NCBI GenBank assembly: GCA_963738575.1
Contig: CAVTWY010000004.1
Span: 372,001 to 436,000 of the forward strand
Length of the DNA: 64,000 nucleotides
Direction: 5' to 3'
Origin: CAVTWY01 sp963738575
GTDB taxonomy: Bacteria; Pseudomonadota; Gammaproteobacteria; Burkholderiales; Burkholderiaceae_C
The notes below the pieces were generated by a model. It did no database searches, was not told the DNA's origin, and saw nothing but the letters and a program-made list of their open reading frames with translations. Below, piece by piece: positions 58,381 to 64,000 of the stretch (position 1 is its first letter; every line of letters starts with the position of its first letter). Made by a program: the position numbers and the translations under genes.

Positions 58381-59279
58381 TGGACCACCCCCGCCCGTGG
58401 CACGATGGCGCCACCGTAGCGCACCTCCGGCAGGCCTTGCACGCCCAGCCCCGTGAGCGCCAACAAGGCGCCGGCGTCCGGGTGGTCGCTTTTTAGCAGG
58501 TTGCCGGTGTTGCTGATGCTGGTGACAAAAAGCGTTTGCAGATCGGGCCCGCCAAAGCAAGGGCAGGTGGGGTACGGCACGGGCAGTTCGATGGTGCGCA
58601 GCAAGCGTCCGTCGGGGGCATAGCGCGCCAATTTGGCGGCCAGCACCAGGGCCACCCACAAGCAGCCTTCGGCGTCGACGGTCGCGCCGTCGGGGCCCGA
58701 GCCAGAGCTGCTGCGCGTGTCGGCAAAAACCCGCTCGTTGCTAAGGGCGCCATCGATTGCGTAGTCCCAGGCGCGGATCACCCCGGCGATGCTGTCGCCA
58801 CTGTAAAGGGTGCGGCCGTCGGGGCTGGTGCAAGTGGCATTGGCCACCGCGATGCCATGCACCAAGGGTGTGACGCGGCCATCGGTTTCAAGCCGGTACA
58901 GCGTGCCGTCGGCATCGCGCCGGTGCAGCACCATCGAGCCACAGAGAAATCGGCCTTCACGGTCGGTGCGGCCGTCGTTCAGGCGCATGGCGGGCTTGGG
59001 GTGGGTGACGGTGGCGATGGGTTTAACGTCGCCGCTGTGCAGATCCAGTGTGGCGAAGCCCTCAACGAGGGCCAGCAGCAGCGTGCCTGCTTGGGCCAGC
59101 GCGATCGAGCCCACCTCGCTGGGCGTGGCCCAGCTGCGCAAGGGCTGCGTTGCATGCCAGCGCTGCACGCAGCAGCGGCGCGAATCGACCCAATACAGCG
59201 CCTGCTCGTGGGCGTCCCATACCGGGCTTTCGCCCAGAAGGTCTCGCCCCGAGCCCAGCCACTGGGTGTTGACGGTCAT
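58377..59279 (-). CDS. SMP-30/gluconolactonase/LRE family protein
   Basis: The product is 300 residues. It has the six-bladed propeller family signals LLGESPVWDAHEQALYWVD (metal-binding Glu), MRLNDGRTDREGRF (Asn and Asp), ANATCTSPDGRTLY and DGATVDAEGCLWVAL (Asp), ending FVTSIS. Such enzymes open sugar or other lactones with a divalent metal. It sits between the binding protein and livG in one operon, so it may act on the transported compound or a product of the SDRs. Confidence 0.9.
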   Translation of the reverse strand: MTVNTQWLGSGRDLLGESPVWDAHEQALYWVDSRRCCVQRWHATQPLRSWATPSEVGSIALAQAGTLLLALVEGFATLDLHSGDVKPIATVTHPKPAMRLNDGRTDREGRFLCGSMVLHRRDADGTLYRLETDGRVTPLVHGIAVANATCTSPDGRTLYSGDSIAGVIRAWDYAIDGALSNERVFADTRSSSGSGPDGATVDAEGCLWVALVLAAKLARYAPDGRLLRTIELPVPYPTCPCFGGPDLQTLFVTSISNTGNLLKSDHPDAGALLALTGLGVQGLPEVRYGGAIVPRAGVVQ

Positions 59280-59324
59280 CCCCTTGCCGACCTCGTCCTG
59301 AACTGCAGCGGCAAGGGCACTGGG

Positions 59325-60575
59325 TTACTTCGCGGCCAGATCGCAGCCGCCTTCAGCCAGCGGACGGAAGATCTGATCGGCCGGCAGCTCGCCCAAGACT
59401 TCGTAGTGATCGGCCTTGCCCTTCATTTGCGAAGGCTGCTTCACGCGCACGGCGTACACCGGGCGCATCACTTGGCCGTCGGCGCGCACCGAGGCGTTTT
59501 TCACCGTCATGTCATTGATGGGCGTGCTGCGCATCTTGGCCATCACTGCAGGCCCCGCATCGGTGCCTGAAGCCTGCACCGATTTCAGGTAATGGGTAAC
59601 CGCGCTGTACACGCCGGCCATGATGTAGGTGGGCGGCTGGTTGTTGTAGCGCGCCATGAAGCGCTGCGCCCAGGCGCGGGTTTCGTCGGTACGGTCCCAG
59701 TACCAGGGGTCGGTGAACGTCAGGCCTTGCGCCACGTTCTGGCCCATGGCTGCGACGCTGTTGATCGTCATGCCAAACACCGAAACGGCCTGCCCGCCGC
59801 TTGCGATCTTGAACTCTGCGGCCTGCTTGAGCGCATTGCTCAGGTCCTGTCCGGCGTTGAGGATGACGATGGCCTGAGCGCCGCTCGATTGCGCTTGCAA
59901 CAAGTACGAAGAGTAGTCGGTGGCGCCCAGCGGGTGCTTGACCGAGCCCACCACCTTGCCGCCACCCGCTTCCACAAAGCGCGTGGCAGCGGCCTGGAAC
60001 GCGGCCCCAAAGGCGTAGTCGACCGTCACAAAGAAGAAACTCTTTTTGCCTTGGTTAAGCAGCGTCTGCACGCCGGCCTTGGGAAGGGCATAGGTGTCTA
60101 CCAAGAACTGGATGGACATGGGCGAGCAGCTTTTGCCGGTGAGCTGGTCACTCACACTGCCGGCAATGAGGTAGGGTTTTTCTTTCTCCCGCATCAGCGT
60201 CTGCACGCCCAAAGCGATGGAAGAAGCCGAGCCCCCGACGATGGTGTCCACACCGTCCACGTCAATCCACTTGCGCGCCGCGTTCAAGCCCACGTCAGGC
60301 TTGTTCTGATCGTCGACGGTCAGCAACTCGACGTTCTTGCCATTGACCTTGCCGCCAAAGTCTTCGATGGCCATGCGCGCAGCCAGCACCGAGCCAGGGC
60401 CGCCGTTGCCGGAATAGGGCCCAGCCATGTCGCCCATCACCCCGATCTTGATGGTGTCTCCCGTGTACTGTGCCGCTGCGGGCGCGACCATCGCGGCCGC
60501 CAACGCGGTGGCCGTGATCGAGAACAGCGTGGTGGCGCGTGCGGCGTGGGCTAGCGGTTGAAGTGAGCGGTGCAT
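59325..60575 (-). CDS. LivK-type periplasmic substrate-binding protein
   Basis: The product is 416 residues. The signal peptide ends near MVAPAAAQ. GDTIKIGVMGDMAGPYSGNGG opens the mature type I binding fold, and AARMAIEDFGGKVNGKNVELL, DDQNKPDVGLNAARKWID and GVYSAVTHYLKSVQASG follow. It delivers the ligand to LivHM. The cargo cannot be read from the sequence. It lies 45 bases upstream of the lactonase gene. Confidence 0.93.
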   Translation of the reverse strand: MHRSLQPLAHAARATTLFSITATALAAAMVAPAAAQYTGDTIKIGVMGDMAGPYSGNGGPGSVLAARMAIEDFGGKVNGKNVELLTVDDQNKPDVGLNAARKWIDVDGVDTIVGGSASSIALGVQTLMREKEKPYLIAGSVSDQLTGKSCSPMSIQFLVDTYALPKAGVQTLLNQGKKSFFFVTVDYAFGAAFQAAATRFVEAGGGKVVGSVKHPLGATDYSSYLLQAQSSGAQAIVILNAGQDLSNALKQAAEFKIASGGQAVSVFGMTINSVAAMGQNVAQGLTFTDPWYWDRTDETRAWAQRFMARYNNQPPTYIMAGVYSAVTHYLKSVQASGTDAGPAVMAKMRSTPINDMTVKNASVRADGQVMRPVYAVRVKQPSQMKGKADHYEVLGELPADQIFRPLAEGGCDLAAK

Positions 60576-60616
60576 GGTGAGGTCTCCAGGGTGGTTGGGT
60601 GGTGCGGGTGAGGTGC

Positions 60617-61624
60617 TCAGTCGGGGCGGATGTTGCGTTCTCGGATCACCGGGCCCCAGGTGTCAAGCTGACGTTTTAGATACGTGGCGAACTCGGGTTG
60701 GGTCAGCGTGCGAGGCTCGACGCCGGTTTTTAGAATCTCGGCTTTCATGGCGGGCGTGGCGAGTACGGCAGCGATGTCGGCGTGCAAGCGTGCTTGCAGT
60801 GCGGTGGGCGCGGCTGCGGGCACGAAAAGGCCGAACCAGCTACCGGCCTCGAAGCGCGCCAACGCCGGATCGCCCGATTCAGCCAACGTGGCAAGCTCGG
60901 GCGCCAACGTCGAACGCGCTTGTGTGCTCACACCCAAAGCGCGCAAGCGTCCGCTGCGCACATGGCTCATGGCGCCAATGGAATCGAACATGGCTTGCAC
61001 CTGGCCGCCAAGGAGGTCTGCCAGGGCGGGCGCATTGCCCTTGTAGGGCACATGCACGATAGGCACCCCGGCAGCGCTGGCGAACATCTCCGCCATCACG
61101 TGCACGCTGGAGCCGTTGCCGCTGCTGGCAAAGGCGACCGGCGTGCTGGCCGTGCGCATCCAACGCAAAAACTCAGCAGTGTTGGTGGCGGGCACCGACG
61201 GGTGCACAAACAAAACCCCAGCCGACTCACCCATCATCGCCAGAGGCGTCAAGGACTGCGGTGCGTACGGCAGGTTGGGCAGCATCAACTGGTTGCCCAC
61301 AAAACCAAAGCTTGTCAGCAGCAGCGTGGAGCCATCCGCTGCTGCGCGCGCCGCAGCAGCGGTGCCGATGACGGTGCCGCCACCGGGCTTGTTGTCCACC
61401 AACACGGTGTTGCCCCACGCTTGCGCCAGCCTTTGAGCCAACGCTCGCGCCAGGGTGTCGGTGACGCCACCGGCCGCGTATGGCACCAACAGCGTCACAG
61501 TGCGTGGCAGCTGTAGGGCGTCTTGGGCTTGGGTCATGCCAACCATGGGTGGTGCGACCGCAAGCGCAGCCGCCATCGCCATGGCGCGACGGCGGGAAAC
61601 ATGGAGTGAACGTGGTTTGTACAC
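60617..61624 (-). CDS. TctC/Bug-family periplasmic binding protein
   Basis: The product is 335 residues with a signal peptide ending near MTQAQDA. VTLLVPYAAGGVTDTLARALAQ and NTVLVDNKPGGGTVIGTAAA are diagnostic, with VPIVHVPYKGNAPALADLLGG later. Bug proteins are greatly expanded in Burkholderiales and bind mostly carboxylates. No tripartite transporter (TctA/TctB) genes are present, so it may act as a receptor or use a distant transporter. It is the first gene of the minus-strand cluster. Confidence 0.94.
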   Translation of the reverse strand: MYKPRSLHVSRRRAMAMAAALAVAPPMVGMTQAQDALQLPRTVTLLVPYAAGGVTDTLARALAQRLAQAWGNTVLVDNKPGGGTVIGTAAAARAAADGSTLLLTSFGFVGNQLMLPNLPYAPQSLTPLAMMGESAGVLFVHPSVPATNTAEFLRWMRTASTPVAFASSGNGSSVHVMAEMFASAAGVPIVHVPYKGNAPALADLLGGQVQAMFDSIGAMSHVRSGRLRALGVSTQARSTLAPELATLAESGDPALARFEAGSWFGLFVPAAAPTALQARLHADIAAVLATPAMKAEILKTGVEPRTLTQPEFATYLKRQLDTWGPVIRERNIRPD

Positions 61625-61857
61625 GATTTAACCGGTCGGCAAGTTCTGGAAATGTATCGGCCTTCGAGGGGCTTTGGCAACGCCTCAAAAACAGGGTTTT
61701 CCCGCGAAAAGCCAAAACGGAGCCGAAATCTACATTGGCGGAAAATGTGAGAAAACGAGGGCACTGCGGGCAAAATCGGACCCTTTCTGAAGCCCCTCAA
61801 CCAAGTTCCGGAAAAGCCCTCTTGTCAATTTGACCGGTCGTTTAGTAAATTCGGCGT
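61625..61857. promoter_or_regulatory. Divergent control region with two ACCGGTCG sites
   Basis: ATTTAACCGGTCG (61626-61638) lies directly before the tctC-type gene, and ATTTGACCGGTCG (61828-61840) lies 17 bases before the acyl-CoA dehydrogenase start. The two sites match at 12 of 13 positions in the same direction and contain the ACCGGT palindrome; the second continues to GTAAATT, an imperfect mirror of AATTTGAC. They look like operators for one regulator, probably of the TetR type, placed at both divergent genes. The regulator itself is not in the window. Confidence 0.55.
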
Positions 61858-63096
61858 ATGAGTGAGATCAAGCCAGAAACGCCTGCCGCCGACGTGTCTG
61901 TTGACGGTTTGGACTACGACGCCTTCCGCGAAGAGGTGGGCCATTTCGCGCGCAGTGCCTGTCCACCGGAGCTGCGTGAGCGCGTGTGCTCCCAAGCCAA
62001 GATGCGGCGGGTGGATTACGCCGCTTGGCAGCGCCTGCTGCACGCACGGGGCTGGGCTGCGCCGGGTTGGCCACGCACCTTTGGCGGCACGGGCTGGGAT
62101 ATCCGCCAGCGATACATCTTTGAAAGCGTGATGGCCGAGCACGATTGCCCGCCGCAGTACCACCACGGCCTGGGGCACATCGGCCCCGTGTTGCTGCACT
62201 TTGGCACGCCCGAACAGCACCGCCGATTTGTGCCCGGCATCCTGGACGGCAGCGATTGGTGGTGCCAAGGCTACTCTGAGCCGGGCGCTGGCAGTGACTT
62301 GGCAGCACTGAAAACCCGCGCCGTGTATGGCGTGGACGCTCAGGGCGAACACTACCGCGTCAGCGGCCAGAAGATCTGGACTTCGCACGCCCACGAGGCT
62401 GATTGGATGTACACGCTCGTTCGCACCAGCACCGAGGGTCGCAAGCAAGAAGGCATCACCTTGTTGTTGATCCCTTTGTCGCTGCCTGGCATTCGCATTC
62501 AGCCCATTCGCACCATCGACGCTTGGCACCACGTCAACGAAGTGTTTCTTGACGACGTGCGCGTGCCGGCCGAAAACCGCGTGGGCGAAGAGGGACAGGG
62601 CTGGCGCTGTGCCAAGTACCTTCTCGACCGCGAGCGCCTGGCACCAGCCAACTTTGTGCGCCTGGAGCGGCTGGTGCAACAGGTTGCCGCACAGGTGAAG
62701 GCGCAGGCCGCGCAAGCGCCGTCGCCCACAACCTTTCTTGCCCGGTTCTCCGAGCGCTTGCTACTGGCAGAAGCCGAAGTGCGCGCCGCACGCGAACTGC
62801 TGCTGTCGGCCATCGACGATGAGCTGCGTGGCTCCCTGCGCTCGGCCAAATCGTCAGCGCTAAAGCTGCATTGCTCGGAGCTTTCGCAGCGCCTCATTGG
62901 CATCGCCTTCGACGCCTTGGGCCCACAACGAGCTGCACGCTTTGTGCCGCTGGACGCCGAAGGTGTCGAGCAACCGCTTGAAGACGCGCAATCCAATGTG
63001 CTGCACAACTACCTCTTCTACCGCTCCAAGACCATTGCCGGCGGCACCAGCGAAGTGCAGAAGAACGTGATCGCGCGCGAACTCTTCGGCGCTTGA
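61858..63096 (+). CDS. Acyl-CoA dehydrogenase
   Basis: The product is 412 residues, usual for the family. The N-terminal helical domain is followed by WCQGYSEPGAGSDLAALKTRA (flavin and substrate contact), the KIWTSHAHEADWMYTLVRT strand block and the C-terminal IAGGTSEVQKNVIARELFG, which is diagnostic. The catalytic base is likely a Glu in that last block or its helix neighbour. It would introduce a double bond into an acyl-CoA. The second dehydrogenase follows after 24 bases. Confidence 0.95.
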   Translation: MSEIKPETPAADVSVDGLDYDAFREEVGHFARSACPPELRERVCSQAKMRRVDYAAWQRLLHARGWAAPGWPRTFGGTGWDIRQRYIFESVMAEHDCPPQYHHGLGHIGPVLLHFGTPEQHRRFVPGILDGSDWWCQGYSEPGAGSDLAALKTRAVYGVDAQGEHYRVSGQKIWTSHAHEADWMYTLVRTSTEGRKQEGITLLLIPLSLPGIRIQPIRTIDAWHHVNEVFLDDVRVPAENRVGEEGQGWRCAKYLLDRERLAPANFVRLERLVQQVAAQVKAQAAQAPSPTTFLARFSERLLLAEAEVRAARELLLSAIDDELRGSLRSAKSSALKLHCSELSQRLIGIAFDALGPQRAARFVPLDAEGVEQPLEDAQSNVLHNYLFYRSKTIAGGTSEVQKNVIARELFGA

Positions 63097-63120
63097 GACC
63101 AAAAGCTAAGGCCCGCTGCC

Positions 63121-64000
63121 ATGACCTACCGCGTTGATCCCATGTTCCCGGGCGACTTGCATGACGCCGCCGCACGTTTTGCGGCCAACACGTTGAAGCA
63201 GCCACCCGAGGCCGCTTGGCAGGAGGCCCGCGCGATGGAATGGCCAGCATTGCTGGTTGACGAGGCCCACGGTGGCGCCGGGGGCACCCTGGCAGATCTG
63301 GCCGCCGTCGTCGAGGCGTGCGCGCGCCACGCCACGGGCCTGCCTTTGCTGCGCCGCTGCGCGTTGGCACCCGCGTTGCTGATGGCAGCTGGGGGCCCTA
63401 ACGCACAAGCCACCTTGCGCGCGCTGGGCGCTGGCACCGTCGATGTGGACGTGGCTGGCGGCAACCAGATTGCGGCGTTGGTTGACAGCCGTGGCGGTGT
63501 GGCCCTGACCGGCACGCTGGAGCTGGCCGACGCAACGTTTTCTTGCAGCCACGTGCTGGTCTGCACACCACATCACCTTTTGTTGTTGCCACGCGCAGCG
63601 TTGCCGACGACATGGCAGCGTCAGCGCGGCCTGGATGGTCAATGCACCGCCGACGTGGTCGTGGACGGCATGGTGTTGCCCGCCGACGCCGTGCTGGCCA
63701 GTGGCCAGCAGGTGGCTGCTGCAGCGCAGGTGGCGGCTGACGCAGGTGCGCTCTTCACCGCCGTCGAAATCGCCGCAACCCTGGGCGCTTTGGTAGAGCG
63801 CTGCATTGACCACCTGAACACACGGGTGCAGTTTGGTGTGGCCTTGGCCACGTTTCAGGTGTTGCGTCACCAGGCGGTGCAGCTCTACGTGCAATACGAG
63901 GCCGCCAGCGTGATGCTCGCGCGCCAGGTGGCCGACACGGTGCGCAGCGGACAGCTTCGTGGCCGGGACGCCGCCGTGACCAAGCTGTACTTGAACGACT
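63121..64000 (+). CDS. Second acyl-CoA dehydrogenase family protein, cut by the right window edge
   Basis: The frame from the ATG at 63121 is open to the last base (293 codons). WPALLVDEAHGGAGGTLADLAAVVEACA resembles the N-terminal domain, and later LGALVERCIDHLNTRVQFGVAL, FQVLRHQAVQLYVQYEAASV and AAVTKLYLND match the C-terminal helical domain. The middle strand domain is weakly conserved and the glycine motif of active enzymes is not obvious. It resembles the second subunit of paired, heteromeric acyl-CoA dehydrogenases. It is co-directional with the gene before it and probably forms a complex with it (inference). Confidence 0.85.
   Translation, partial: MTYRVDPMFPGDLHDAAARFAANTLKQPPEAAWQEARAMEWPALLVDEAHGGAGGTLADLAAVVEACARHATGLPLLRRCALAPALLMAAGGPNAQATLRALGAGTVDVDVAGGNQIAALVDSRGGVALTGTLELADATFSCSHVLVCTPHHLLLLPRAALPTTWQRQRGLDGQCTADVVVDGMVLPADAVLASGQQVAAAAQVAADAGALFTAVEIAATLGALVERCIDHLNTRVQFGVALATFQVLRHQAVQLYVQYEAASVMLARQVADTVRSGQLRGRDAAVTKLYLND

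Noticed and set aside
58536..60554. Plus-strand open frames of 344 and 320 codons opposite the lactonase and binding-protein genes
   Set aside because: Both are antisense to intact, recognised genes.

Overview
The window is about 62-65% GC by eye and its gene content points to a betaproteobacterium of the order Burkholderiales, probably Comamonadaceae-like. The pointers are a PutA without the DNA-binding domain, a TctC/Bug-type periplasmic binding protein, the prfC-ubiA pair, a YaeQ protein and an LytTR two-component pair. No rRNA or tRNA gene was recognised. This is inference from protein families, not a database match.

Layout. (1) 1-4.4 kb: remains of a large SF1 helicase/nuclease of the DUF4011-helicase-Vsr-DUF3320 type, broken by many frameshifts. 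(2) 4.6-16.8 kb: core metabolism and housekeeping. It holds yaeQ, putA (proline to glutamate), a small membrane-anchored protein, an LytTR regulator with its histidine kinase, glutamate dehydrogenase, proC, a glutaredoxin-like exported protein, ubiA and prfC. (3) 16.9-26.9 kb: accessory and decaying material. It holds an AbiEi-like/Fic gene split at a C8 tract, a GIY-YIG-like protein, a peroxide-stress cluster (rubrerythrin, rubredoxin, shattered rubredoxin reductase, frameshifted oxyR) next to a truncated ISNCY-type insertion sequence, an alanine-type aminotransferase, a ParE/ParD-type toxin-antitoxin pair, a RutE-like nitroreductase and a WYL regulator. (4) 26.9-45.4 kb: a complete type I-E CRISPR-Cas locus (cas3, casA-E, cas1, cas2) followed by a leader and 89 repeats. 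A 2,855-bp fragment of a degraded phage/plasmid polyvalent protein gene then occupies the place of one spacer, and 18 more repeats follow in the same orientation. (5) 45.6-51.9 kb: five toxin-antitoxin modules in about 6.3 kb (MazEF, Xre-RES, a second MazEF, RelBE, HipBA) plus an exported protein of unknown function. (6) 51.9-64 kb: a catabolic cluster. It holds three short-chain dehydrogenases, an NTF2-like protein, a branched-chain-type ABC transporter (LivMHFG with its binding protein), an SMP-30-type lactonase, a TctC-type binding protein, and a divergent pair of acyl-CoA dehydrogenases, the second running off the right edge.

How it fits together. Regions 1, 3, 4 and 5 form a defence and mobile-DNA island inside ordinary metabolic genes. 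The most unusual signals are in the CRISPR arrays. Repeats are almost perfectly 29 bp, yet spacer length runs from 26 to 37 nt, where type I-E normally measures 32-33. A multi-kilobase piece of mobile-element coding DNA also fits between two repeats with little or no leftover spacer. Frameshifts are concentrated in a few genes (helicase, Fic, rubredoxin reductase, oxyR, IS, polyvalent fragment, livF), while long housekeeping genes are open throughout. Most breaks therefore look like real decay or phase switching; the single-base breaks in oxyR and livF could be sequence errors.
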